From: Faecalicatena orotica
Lineage (GTDB): Bacteria > Bacillota > Clostridia > Lachnospirales > Lachnospiraceae
Assembly (NCBI RefSeq): GCF_003149245.1
Contig: NZ_QGDL01000001.1
Span: 399,089 to 463,088, forward strand
Reading direction: 5' to 3'
Length of the DNA: 64,000 nucleotides
Under the pieces are notes generated by a model. That model saw only the letters and a program-made list of their open reading frames with translations, had not been told where the DNA came from and did no database searches. Each line of letters begins with the position of its first letter. Positions within the stretch are counted from its first letter, which is position 1. The position numbers were made by a program, and so were the translations under genes. Shown piece after piece: positions 24,872-33,377 of this stretch.

Positions 24872-27508
24872 TTACTCATTCAAAAATGAAGTAATATCAA
24901 TTACATATACGTATTCAGCACTTCCACTCTTATCTGTGCCATCTGTGTTAAAGTATTCCTTCTGTAAAAATATATGAAGCTTTTTGCTTTGCTCCCAAAG
25001 AGTGATATCATAATTAGGTTCCCATTCTTCCAGTGTTTCCCCGGTAATGTCAATCATTTTCTCTGTTATAATCTCTTTATCATTCACCGTAAGTTTGGCA
25101 ATGGAGGCTTTTCCGCCCCTCTCATCATCCCTGAAGAGAACATAAATGCCAACATCATCCCCTGTTCCATTCACCAATATCTGGGGCCTTGCACATGGGA
25201 GTTGTCTGGTTCCGACACCGGACAGGTCAAAATCAGTATTACGGATATCTGTATTATATATAATCCACTGTGTCCCGGTATAACGAATAATATTATACTG
25301 CACCACTCCATTCACACGCCAGTAAGAAATAATATATGGCCTGCCTTCATCATCTGTTGTCATAGATGTCTGGTTTATTAGGGAGCTGTTCTTTGGAATC
25401 TGGCAAATAACTTCTGACATAGATTCCGTGATTGGCAATATCTCCGGTTCACCAAAGGAATTCACAAATGTGGTGCCAGTATCATCCGTTGATACGGTAT
25501 ATGACATATTATAATTTGTCTGTACATTTCCTGTTTCTCTCCATACCCATGATATATGCAGCCTGCCTGCACTGTCAACACATGCCTGCCAATATGGAGA
25601 AATTTTTCCTTCCCCGGAAATCAAATTATCCTGTACACGCTGCCAGTTTCCTGAAGATATACTATATTTATTTAAAACAATATTTCCATTTCCTGAACTA
25701 CCATTTCTGTAGAGGAAAAACATATTTCCTGACGGCTGGACGTAAAATTCCGGATAAGTCACGCGGTCCTCCAGCGTTCCTATCATCTGCATTTCTGTCA
25801 TTGACAGCCCGCCCGGGTCTGCTGACCTGGCATACATCAGCGCACCCGAATGCTGACTCCAGGCCATATGCAGGTAACCTGCTCCGTCTACTGCCAACGA
25901 TACTACATTATGTGCATCACTGTAGTATCCCTTAAAATCTGTCCATTGATATTCCCATGCTCCTTCATTGACCCGCTTCGCCAATACAATCGCCCCATAA
26001 GGGTCATAATATGCACAATACTGAATCTGGCTGCCATCATCGCTTATATATGTTGTTACTGCACTCTTTCTGAACGAAGCTCCATTGATACAATTTCCTG
26101 CATAGGCCGGAGTCAACTGTGAATACTTGAATCCGTGTGACTGGTTAAAGCTGATATTTTGGGAACTACTTCTTTGTCTTTTAGCCCTGGCCGACCATTT
26201 TCCTGCATAAGTGATATCATTTTTTCTTCCATAATATACCGTTTGATCCGCAATGCCATTTGCAATACTGTTCTTTATATAATAAGTATTTCCTCGTCTT
26301 ACACAGAGCGTATCCGATCCATCCCCATTCCAGTCTCCAACTAGAACCTCATCGTTTGATCTTCCGTAATTGACTTCCGAATCTGCCACTCCGGTTGTAA
26401 TAGTATTTTTAATATAATAGGTATTTCCTCTTCGCACACAAAGTGAATCCATACCATCACTGTCCCAGTCACCAATCAATACTATATCATTCTTTCTGCC
26501 ATAATGTATTTCTATATCTGCCACTCCGGTTGTGATACTGTTCTTAAAATAATAAGTATTTCCTCTCCGCACACAGAGCGTATCTATTCCATCGCCGTCC
26601 CAATCACCTACCAGAACCTCATCTGCGCTCCTGCCGTAATTTATAACCTGATCTGCTTCTCCACTGGATATGCTGTTTTTAAAATAATATGTATTCCCTC
26701 TTCTTACACAAAGAGTATCCAGCCCGTCTCCATCCCAGTCACCTACTAATACCATATCTTTGGATCTTCCATAATTAATTTCTTTATCCGCCTTACCGTC
26801 CCCCAGAGAATATTTGAAATAATAGGTATTTCCCCTTCTGACAGCCAGCGTATCCGGATGATTCTCAACCTCACACGACAGTTCTCCGTTCTCAAAACGC
26901 TGGGTAATACACCCATTTTCAACTTTCTGTTCTCCTATCGGAGCACCCAGACTTTCTAATCCGCCTCCTGATATAAATGTATTTAAAATCGGCAAAAGTA
27001 TAGTAAAAGTCCCCTTTTCTGATGTAACAACCATTTCTTTCTCATATTCATAGAAAGCTGTCCCTGTATTTGCTATTTGCCCCTGATCTGTAATTTTTGC
27101 TGACTCAAGTCCATTCTCTTTTATATAGGATTCCAGCTTGCTCTTCAGGGATGTTTCTATTGGGACTATCGAAATACCAGAAGAGATTGCTGAAAAACGA
27201 TCCTGCTCACTGTTCAGAGTAGACGGCGTAATCCCCCTTCCTTTTCCCCATATTACATAGTCACTGTCCTCTGCCGGCGATTGTTCTTCTTCCTGTTCTG
27301 TATTTGTTTCGTCTTCTTGTTCTATATTCTGTCCATCTTCCTGACTTATGTCGGAATTCGTTTCCCCCGTCACATCCTGCCCGGGTTCCTGTTCTGCCTC
27401 CTGCTGCGCCCCTGTATCCGTATAGTCATCTGCTTCTTCTGCATAACTTATATTTGGCACACTTAACAATAGCACGGCTAGCAAACATGCCCCCTTTTTC
27501 CATTTCAT
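24872..27508 (-). CDS. Secreted protein: LGFP-like region, five-repeat module, BNR/polysaccharide-lyase-like domain
   Basis: 878 residues from the ATG at 27508, chosen for its AAAGGAGGAAATCTGTAC ribosome site; an earlier ATG at 27592 would put 28 odd residues before the signal peptide (ACLLAVLLLSVPNISYAEE). Order: acidic linker to about 80; residues about 85-215 with an LGFP-like segment (LESLGAPIGEQKVENG, QRFENGELS); the five-repeat module at 220-439; then about 430 residues resembling the BNR_4 family (DAHNVVSLAVDGAGYLHMAW, TYPEFYVQPSGNMFFLYRNG, GRPYIISYWRVNG). BNR_4 includes ulvan-lyase-like seven-bladed propellers acting on rhamnose-uronate glycans. Catalysis is not proven; a binding-only role is possible. 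Unlike the other two, its repeats are central. Confidence 0.82.
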   Translation of the reverse strand: MKWKKGACLLAVLLLSVPNISYAEEADDYTDTGAQQEAEQEPGQDVTGETNSDISQEDGQNIEQEDETNTEQEEEQSPAEDSDYVIWGKGRGITPSTLNSEQDRFSAISSGISIVPIETSLKSKLESYIKENGLESAKITDQGQIANTGTAFYEYEKEMVVTSEKGTFTILLPILNTFISGGGLESLGAPIGEQKVENGCITQRFENGELSCEVENHPDTLAVRRGNTYYFKYSLGDGKADKEINYGRSKDMVLVGDWDGDGLDTLCVRRGNTYYFKNSISSGEADQVINYGRSADEVLVGDWDGDGIDTLCVRRGNTYYFKNSITTGVADIEIHYGRKNDIVLIGDWDSDGMDSLCVRRGNTYYIKNTITTGVADSEVNYGRSNDEVLVGDWNGDGSDTLCVRRGNTYYIKNSIANGIADQTVYYGRKNDITYAGKWSARAKRQRSSSQNISFNQSHGFKYSQLTPAYAGNCINGASFRKSAVTTYISDDGSQIQYCAYYDPYGAIVLAKRVNEGAWEYQWTDFKGYYSDAHNVVSLAVDGAGYLHMAWSQHSGALMYARSADPGGLSMTEMQMIGTLEDRVTYPEFYVQPSGNMFFLYRNGSSGNGNIVLNKYSISSGNWQRVQDNLISGEGKISPYWQACVDSAGRLHISWVWRETGNVQTNYNMSYTVSTDDTGTTFVNSFGEPEILPITESMSEVICQIPKNSSLINQTSMTTDDEGRPYIISYWRVNGVVQYNIIRYTGTQWIIYNTDIRNTDFDLSGVGTRQLPCARPQILVNGTGDDVGIYVLFRDDERGGKASIAKLTVNDKEIITEKMIDITGETLEEWEPNYDITLWEQSKKLHIFLQKEYFNTDGTDKSGSAEYVYVIDITSFLNE
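26192..26851 (-). repeat. Five-repeat module of the BNR-like protein
   Basis: Five 45-residue repeats (the last 40) in the middle of the protein: TLAVRRG/KYS first, then TLCVRRG or SLCVRRG with KNS or KNT, last repeat ending TYAGKWS. It keeps the same first and last blade signatures as the C-terminal modules of its neighbours, so the domain folds as a closed unit. Confidence 0.93.
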
Positions 27509-27575
27509 GTACAGATTTCCTCCTTTGCTGACCGCTAATTTACATCTTTTACCAATCTCCTGAAAACGCACGAAA

Positions 27576-27604
27576 GCACATGCACCCATCAAGGATGCAC
27601 ATGC
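27576..27604 (-). terminator. Probable terminator of the nucleotidyltransferase operon
   Basis: On the minus strand a 12-bp stem with G-U pairs (27593-27604 with 27576-27587) is followed by TTTCGTGCGTTTTC. It lies just after the stop at 27623. The T-tract is interrupted, so strength is uncertain. Confidence 0.5.
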
Positions 27605-27622
27605 CCTCCATTATCACTCAAC

Positions 27623-28537
27623 TTAAAATAACTTCTCCGGATATACTCCCGCATCGATCAGTCCCCTTACCGCTGAAACAACAGCTTCTTTATCTTCCTT
27701 ATAAGTTACCCCAAACCATTTGTCTTTTGACTTCAGTACCTTGACAGCTATCTTTTTCTCTTCCAGCAGCTCCCCTATTATTGTCGGAAGAAGATATTCG
27801 CCTTTCAGGTTCTCTGGTTCTACTTTGCTTAGAAACTCTTCAAATCCACTCTCCAGTATCTGGAAGAAGTCCGGCCTCAGCCCCCACATGTTCATGGAAA
27901 CCGGTGAGTTAACATCTATGCTGACTGCACCGTCTTCTTTCTGTACAGCGGCGCCGCCGTCCACTTTCTCTATATTGTGTGTCTCTACAATCTCTGTCAG
28001 CATTCCTGCTTCATTTACGCTGCAGATTCCTCTGGTCACCGCCCCGTTATCACTGAGTGTATTTTTCAGGACGAAGCTAATCATGCAGATTTCCATGAGG
28101 TCTGTAGCAGCCTTGCCTGTCAGATATTCAAATCCTTCCCTGAATGCCTGCTTTCCATAGTAATCATCCGCGTTGATGACCAAAAATGGGCTGTCCACCA
28201 CATCCTTGCAGCATAGAATTGCCTGTCCGGTTCCCCAGGGTTTGGTCCTCTCCTGAAACCGCTCTTTATATGGCTGCGGAATATCGTTTACTTCCTGATA
28301 TGCATACCCCACTTCGATGACTTTTTCAATGCGGTTGCCTATTACCTCTTTAAAGTCCTTTTCAAGATCTTTTCTAATCACGAAGACCACTTTGTCAAAA
28401 CCGGCCTCCATCGCATCATAGATGGAATAATCCATGATAATCTCTCCATTCGGCCCTACAGGCTCAAGTTGTTTGATACCTCCCCCGAATCTGCTTCCTA
28501 TCCCGGCTGCCATAATCACTAACGTAGCTTTACTCAT
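27623..28537 (-). CDS. Sugar-phosphate nucleotidyltransferase family protein
   Basis: 304 residues. The N-terminal pyrophosphorylase-like loop is LVIMAAGIGSRFGGGIKQLEPVG, followed by WGTGQAILCC and the metal site VINADDYYGKQAF. The family activates sugar-1-phosphates with NTP, but this subgroup has a non-standard GIGSRFGGG loop and its substrate is not clear. It lies 40 nt after the HPr gene and may be cotranscribed with the CdaA-CdaR block. Its proximity to the surface-polymer genes suggests a precursor role. Confidence 0.78.
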   Translation of the reverse strand: MSKATLVIMAAGIGSRFGGGIKQLEPVGPNGEIIMDYSIYDAMEAGFDKVVFVIRKDLEKDFKEVIGNRIEKVIEVGYAYQEVNDIPQPYKERFQERTKPWGTGQAILCCKDVVDSPFLVINADDYYGKQAFREGFEYLTGKAATDLMEICMISFVLKNTLSDNGAVTRGICSVNEAGMLTEIVETHNIEKVDGGAAVQKEDGAVSIDVNSPVSMNMWGLRPDFFQILESGFEEFLSKVEPENLKGEYLLPTIIGELLEEKKIAVKVLKSKDKWFGVTYKEDKEAVVSAVRGLIDAGVYPEKLF

Positions 28538-28577
28538 TTTTTTCTCCTTGTTCCTTTTCCTTATCTTTTATCAAATC

Positions 28578-28853
28578 CTACTCTCCAAGACCATCCTCTA
28601 CAATGCGTACCATTTCCTTCAGAGCCGCTTCTTCATCCTCGCCCTCACAGACAATACGGATCTCATCACCACTTTTAATACATGCACCGAGTACGCTTAA
28701 GACGCTCTTTGCATTCGCAGTCACATCCTCGGACTTCGACTTTTTCTCTACTGTAATCTTACTGCCATACTGCATGGCCGTCTTACAGAACAACCCCGCT
28801 GGCCGAAGATGCAGACCTGTCGGATTCTTGATAATCACTTTTTCACTAACCAT
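28578..28853 (-). CDS. HPr-family phosphocarrier protein
   Basis: 91 residues. The active-site histidine is His15 in NPTGLHLRPAGLF. The regulatory-serine region reads NAKSVLSVLGA (Ser50 by this numbering, equal to Ser46 of classic HPr), so both phosphorylation sites are kept. As a PTS carrier it would receive phosphate from enzyme I, and its seryl form serves catabolite control in Firmicutes. No ptsI is adjacent. It lies 16 nt after cdaR. Confidence 0.92.
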   Translation of the reverse strand: MVSEKVIIKNPTGLHLRPAGLFCKTAMQYGSKITVEKKSKSEDVTANAKSVLSVLGACIKSGDEIRIVCEGEDEEAALKEMVRIVEDGLGE

Positions 28854-28869
28854 CTTTGAGTGCCCCTCC

Positions 28870-30162
28870 CTATTGTTCTTCCTTTGGTTCTGACGGCTCT
28901 GTCTGTTCTTCCTTCTCAGTGACAGTTACCTTAATGACAGGCCTTTTCGTCAGTTTTACCTCATTTTTTATATCATCCGGTAAGGTTACACTTACCTGAA
29001 CATCATATTTACCAGGCTTTGTATGGTTCTTCATGTCAATCGATACTGCATCTTCCATATCCAGCTTCTTAAGCACATCCTGTGGACCTTTAAACTGCAT
29101 TTCAATCTCTGTCTCCGACTCATAGGATATCAGCAGGTTATCCTTCAGGTTATCCACACGAATGGATTCCACTGGCAATTCGATCGTTCTTGCATCGATT
29201 TGTTCAATCTTTACCGTCACGATGATGTTGTTAGCTGTCTCATCTACCAGTTCAATTCCTTCCGGAAGATAAGGCAGGATATCCACTGTTTTCTCAAACT
29301 TCCCGGTTGTCCCGGTTATATCAAGAGCATCATCCGTTATATCCAGAGATGAAATTTCCGCGAGTGCCTCCTTCGTGCCACAGACCTGTATCTTTTCAGG
29401 TTCACAGGTCAAACCGCTGAATACATAGCCATCCTCCGGTGTTCCTGTGACATTGAAGTTCAAAGCCAGATTTTTCGTATCAAGTACAGTCACATTTACT
29501 GTAACGCCTTCTTCACCAATGTTATCTGTAAGCTGGCTGCGGCCAACTACATTGCCGCTGCTGTCATAATATTCCAGCTCTGCCGGCAGGACCCCTGTCT
29601 TCGAGATACCGGAAACATCAACCTTCGCCACAGCCTTGTCTATACTGTTAACAAGCGACTCCGACCCCCTTACCTGAACCTTATCAGGATTCGTCGTAAT
29701 CTCCCCGATGACATGCCCGTCACGCGGGGTGCCGGAAACACTGACTGTCAGGGGCAGTGTCCTTAATATACGTTTTTCTACCTTCACTTTTAAATTGCCG
29801 GGTACTGCTTCTGCAGTATACTTACCTTCATAACCCGGAATCGTCGGCGTAATCGGGACCAGGGTTTCAAACTGCATCTCGGCCATATCGGCATTGGCAA
29901 CAATATTACTTACCGTGATCTTCGCCAGTACAGAACGTTTTGCCTTTACAATGACACTGACGGACTCTGTATCATCAAGCACCCTGTACGTATGCCCGTC
30001 GTTTGTTACAAGCTGTACATTCTGCATCGTAACCGGAACATTTCTAAAAGTGGCAGTCTCTACAGGGTCATCTACATTTACAACGATCAGCCAGAGGAGC
30101 GCGGCAAAAACAAGTGCCATAATCTTAAGTCCCAGATTGTTCGTAAACTTATACTTCTTCAT
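28870..30162 (-). CDS. cdaR: YbbR-domain regulator of diadenylate cyclase
   Basis: 430 residues: one N-terminal membrane helix (LGLKIMALVFAALLWLIVVNVDDP), then extracytoplasmic YbbR repeats, recognisable as four similar blocks (for example LPLTVSVSGTPRDGHVIGEI and LALNFNVTGTPEDGYVFSGL), and an acidic C-terminus. CdaR binds and modulates CdaA at the membrane in Firmicutes. Its start overlaps the end of cdaA by 14 nt, the expected arrangement. GlmM, often third, is not adjacent here. Confidence 0.93.
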   Translation of the reverse strand: MKKYKFTNNLGLKIMALVFAALLWLIVVNVDDPVETATFRNVPVTMQNVQLVTNDGHTYRVLDDTESVSVIVKAKRSVLAKITVSNIVANADMAEMQFETLVPITPTIPGYEGKYTAEAVPGNLKVKVEKRILRTLPLTVSVSGTPRDGHVIGEITTNPDKVQVRGSESLVNSIDKAVAKVDVSGISKTGVLPAELEYYDSSGNVVGRSQLTDNIGEEGVTVNVTVLDTKNLALNFNVTGTPEDGYVFSGLTCEPEKIQVCGTKEALAEISSLDITDDALDITGTTGKFEKTVDILPYLPEGIELVDETANNIIVTVKIEQIDARTIELPVESIRVDNLKDNLLISYESETEIEMQFKGPQDVLKKLDMEDAVSIDMKNHTKPGKYDVQVSVTLPDDIKNEVKLTKRPVIKVTVTEKEEQTEPSEPKEEQ

Positions 30163-31021
30163 GTCTCTGCCGTCCTTTCCGTATAGTAAATTTCTTCCCT
30201 TCCGAAGTTCTATACTGGATCTGGCTCAGCCTTGTCGCTAGATATTCCGGTGTTACACCTCTCGCCAGCTGTCCGCCCATTGCAACAGACACCTGCCCGG
30301 TTTCCTCCGACACCGCAATAATAAGGGCATCGCTCACTTCGCTCATTCCCAGGGCAGCCCTGTGTCTGGTTCCCAGGTCTTTGCTGATCTGCATATTGTC
30401 GGACAGCGGCAGATAACAAGTCGCCGAAGTAATTCTGTCGCCCCGTACGATTACCGCGCCGTCATGCAGCGGAGTATTGTGTTCGAATATATTAAGCAGA
30501 ACCTGAGACGACACCTTACAATCCAGTTCAATTCCTGTCATCTCATATTCTGTCAGACGTATTGCCTGTTCCACGACAATCAACGCGCCCGTGCAGACAC
30601 TTCCCATGTCAAAGCATGCCTTTACAAGGCTCTCCACTGTTTCATCGGAAAAACGCTGATTCTCTTTGTTCCTGTCAAACAAGTTAATATTACTCAGCAG
30701 GTTCTTTTCACCAAGCTTCTCCAGAGCCCGGCGCAATTCCGGCTGGAATACAACGACGGCGGCAACCGCCAGTACATTGATCGACTCTCTGGCCAGAAAC
30801 AGGATCGTATGCATCTGAAATATTGCTGCGACCAGAATAAAAAGTCCAAGGACGATCATTCCCTTTAAAAGCATCCAGGCCTTTGTATTCTTTATCCACA
30901 GCATAATCTCATAAACGATCACTGATACAATTAATATCTCTATGATATCGGTCAGGTGTACATTTGGAAAGTACATATCGCTCACGTAATTTGAAAAAAA
31001 GTTTCTTATCCACTGTTCCAT
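30149..31021 (-). CDS. cdaA: Membrane diadenylate cyclase CdaA
   Basis: 290 residues: three N-terminal membrane helices, then a DAC (DisA_N) domain with the catalytic NTPLHDGAVIVRGDRI and GTRHRAALGMSEVSD motifs, both intact. It makes c-di-AMP from two ATP, a signal for cell-wall balance and potassium/osmolyte control. It overlaps cdaR and lies 51 nt after a conserved membrane-protein gene. Confidence 0.96.
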   Translation of the reverse strand: MEQWIRNFFSNYVSDMYFPNVHLTDIIEILIVSVIVYEIMLWIKNTKAWMLLKGMIVLGLFILVAAIFQMHTILFLARESINVLAVAAVVVFQPELRRALEKLGEKNLLSNINLFDRNKENQRFSDETVESLVKACFDMGSVCTGALIVVEQAIRLTEYEMTGIELDCKVSSQVLLNIFEHNTPLHDGAVIVRGDRITSATCYLPLSDNMQISKDLGTRHRAALGMSEVSDALIIAVSEETGQVSVAMGGQLARGVTPEYLATRLSQIQYRTSEGKKFTIRKGRQRHEEV

Positions 31022-31072
31022 ACTGCCACCTCCTGTCTTAATTATTATAACTCCCTTATATCATTTTCAAAA

Positions 31073-32221
31073 TTATTTATTTAATTCATCTTCCAGATTC
31101 TCTAATCCAAGTTCCTTTGTAAGACTTCTGGTCAGGAGAATCTCATCTGCAGCCCTGGCATGGTCTACTTTTCTCACCTGATTCCTCGGTTTCGGAACTG
31201 GCCGTTTTTTCTGCTGTGGCTGACGCCTTACTTCTGCTGCCTGCTTCACATTTCTGGAATCTATAAGAACCGTCTCCTGTGAGTCAGTCTGCTCTTTTCT
31301 TTCATTAATATGCTTTACACTCATCTCGGGTGCGGAGACTCCTATTTTCGGAACTGCCTTCACATAATAATAATATTCGTCATCCTCAAACTGCATACGT
31401 TCCGTCCGTGAATAATTCACTGAGAAAAACAGAAATTCAAGTATCAGGCCGACAGCAATAGCCGCCACACCACTCAGGGCCATAGGCCCATAGGACAAGT
31501 GTACATTCAGCGCAATCTTTCCGGCTGCACCGATAAGGATCGCCGTAACTGCCCCCGATGCAGAAGCAATCTTCCAGGCATGGTCCACAGAGCGGGTACG
31601 TACTGCATATACAATGAGGAGGCTGACTGAAAGTGCCGCCACCATTACCCACATTTCCTTGTTTGTCAGAGATTGTTTTGTAAATGCCATTAATCCCTCC
31701 ACAAGGCTTTTTGCATCGTCACCCTTGTAGGCAGAGGAGGACATCTTTACAAAATGTATCATATAATAAACAATAGTCCCAAACGCCGCCGGAAGAACAC
31801 AGATTGGAGCTGAGAGCAGTCCGAACGCTACCGGTATCACGAAAGGTACCTTTAATGCGAATGCTACCGGGGTCAGCAGGACGAGCCATGCCTTTTTCGG
31901 TGTGAATCTGAAGTAAAAAATATACATAATCAAAAAGATAATGGCAGACACCAGTGCAATTGGCATTGACAACGCGTAAAAATGCACGAGGACGAGCGCG
32001 GTTGCCGCAATGACCATCACTACAAGAGGCAGAAATGCACATATCACCGAAAGACCCACTGTACACAGTATTGAAGAAGCTGCTTTCATAAATCCTATAT
32101 TCGAGTTGATAAGGCCGAAAACACACAGGCCCAAGACAAACTGCAGCGCTTTCATTATATATATGGAATACCTGGCGTATATCTTTTGGAGTTGCTCTTT
32201 CCAGACAAGTAAAGTACTCAT
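31073..32221 (-). CDS. Polytopic membrane protein of unknown function beside cdaA
   Basis: 382 residues: about eight to nine hydrophobic helices, then a soluble 110-residue tail that starts at QFEDDEYYYYVKAVPKIGV and is rich in Arg, Lys and Gln, ending LTRSLTKELGLENLEDELNK. The protein has no domain I recognise. It lies directly between a small membrane protein gene (3 nt gap) and cdaA, so it is probably part of the c-di-AMP operon in this lineage. Confidence 0.75.
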   Translation of the reverse strand: MSTLLVWKEQLQKIYARYSIYIMKALQFVLGLCVFGLINSNIGFMKAASSILCTVGLSVICAFLPLVVMVIAATALVLVHFYALSMPIALVSAIIFLIMYIFYFRFTPKKAWLVLLTPVAFALKVPFVIPVAFGLLSAPICVLPAAFGTIVYYMIHFVKMSSSAYKGDDAKSLVEGLMAFTKQSLTNKEMWVMVAALSVSLLIVYAVRTRSVDHAWKIASASGAVTAILIGAAGKIALNVHLSYGPMALSGVAAIAVGLILEFLFFSVNYSRTERMQFEDDEYYYYVKAVPKIGVSAPEMSVKHINERKEQTDSQETVLIDSRNVKQAAEVRRQPQQKKRPVPKPRNQVRKVDHARAADEILLTRSLTKELGLENLEDELNK

Positions 32222-32224
32222 TTT

Positions 32225-32620
32225 CTAATTATTCTCCTTCACATACATCTTTCCCAGACGGGATAAATCTCGATAATACTTTTTTGCACGCTGCTTTGCC
32301 TTATTATGTCTGGACTTGTAAAAACTGCCTGCGCAGACACAATATGTAACCAGCAGTACAATATACGCCCCCAGCGCCACGGCAATAATAAAAATCAACT
32401 TGGTCACTGTCAGGTCCTTCAGCAGGGCGTCTACGTTGCATAATATCACCAGTCCCGCCACAAGTGCATACCCTGCGGTAACCCAGATCGCTGTGATCAG
32501 GGTGTTCAGACTCGCGTAATCCTTTTTATAATAACTGCTGATTTTCAAATCTTCCGGCGCCAGTGTCTTCTCATACTGTGCCATCTTTGTCATCAGTCTG
32601 ATACGGTTCTTATCTAACAT
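32225..32620 (-). CDS. Small two-helix membrane protein of unknown function
   Basis: 131 residues: a cytoplasmic N-terminus (KNRIRLMTKMAQYEKTL), two helices (LITAIWVTAGYALVAGLVILC and LIFIIAVALGAYIVLLVTYCVC), then a basic tail rich in Lys/Arg. First gene of the block leading to cdaA. A -10-like TATACT lies upstream at 32677-32682 with a TTGGAC-like -35 inside the comF 3' end, and GAGGTGAAGAT is its ribosome site. Confidence 0.75.
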   Translation of the reverse strand: MLDKNRIRLMTKMAQYEKTLAPEDLKISSYYKKDYASLNTLITAIWVTAGYALVAGLVILCNVDALLKDLTVTKLIFIIAVALGAYIVLLVTYCVCAGSFYKSRHNKAKQRAKKYYRDLSRLGKMYVKENN

Positions 32621-32690
32621 ATCTTCACCTCAAAGTATTCTTCTGTTTTCAGCAGATGCAAATAAACATCATTTTTAGTATAGCATACAG

Positions 32691-33377
32691 TCAGAGTCCT
32701 TGTCCAATGCTTATGGTTAAAAAATACACTTTTTCAGCCCCTGCAGCCTTTAGCTTTTCAGCCACTCTTTCTATTGTATTTCCGGTCGTATAAATGTCAT
32801 CTACAATCAGTATATTCGGCTTTATTTTCTGATTTTCCGGCACTGCAAAGGCACCTTTCAGATTATGGATGCGCTGTGTATCGTTTAACTCCTTCTGTGG
32901 TCTGGTGTTCCGGATTCTTAAGACTGCCCTGTGATTCACCGGGATATGGAGCAGTTTTCCCAGTTCTTCCGCCACAATGCCTGCCTGATTATACCCACGT
33001 TTCCTCTTCCTGCTTTTGTGCAGCGGAACCGGAATAATCTCGTCAATCTTCCATCTCCTGACCTGTGCTTCATAGCACAAAGCCATCTCCCGTGCAAATA
33101 CCTTTCCAAAATTCCTCTTGTTCTTATACTTGAACTGATAAACAGCACCAGATACCGGCATGCGGTGCAGCCAGATGCTGCGCCCCTGCTCAAAGGAGGC
33201 TTCATGCCCGCTGCAGTCACGGCAGTATTCCTGCTCCTCTTTTTCCACGGGCTTTCCGCAGCGCATACAGCGCGGTTCTTTGATGTACCTGACCTTCTTT
33301 CTGCAAGACGGACAGATGCCGTCCGGACTGATCTCCCCACAGAACGGACAGACCGGCGGGTAAAGGAGGTTTAAAAT
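32691..33377 (-). CDS. ComF-family phosphoribosyltransferase-like protein
   Basis: The C-terminal phosphoribosyltransferase-like domain has IIPVPLHKSRKRKRGYNQA and ILIVDDIYTTGNTIERV (PRPP-loop form). ComF proteins aid DNA uptake in competent bacteria but are widespread. The first ATG (33266) begins inside a zinc-ribbon region (CMRCGK). The in-frame sequence upstream encodes two more CxxC pairs (CPFC, CPSC) and LLYPPVCPFCG, which is typical family sequence. No ATG, GTG or TTG occurs in frame between 33266 and the stop at 33455. I therefore extend to an ATT at 33377, overlapping the recD2 stop; this start is inferred. Confidence 0.8.
   Translation of the reverse strand: MLNLLYPPVCPFCGEISPDGICPSCRKKVRYIKEPRCMRCGKPVEKEEQEYCRDCSGHEASFEQGRSIWLHRMPVSGAVYQFKYKNKRNFGKVFAREMALCYEAQVRRWKIDEIIPVPLHKSRKRKRGYNQAGIVAEELGKLLHIPVNHRAVLRIRNTRPQKELNDTQRIHNLKGAFAVPENQKIKPNILIVDDIYTTGNTIERVAEKLKAAGAEKVYFLTISIGQGL

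Noticed and set aside
19641-27508. 135-bp tandem DNA repeats that could suggest a CRISPR array or minisatellite
   Set aside because: The periodicity is in frame within three long ORFs and conserved at protein level, with no spacer structure. It is a protein domain repeat.
27509-27575. Promoter for the three-exoenzyme operon
   Set aside because: Only TTTCAG/TAAATT at 17-bp spacing was found; the match is too poor to report as a feature.
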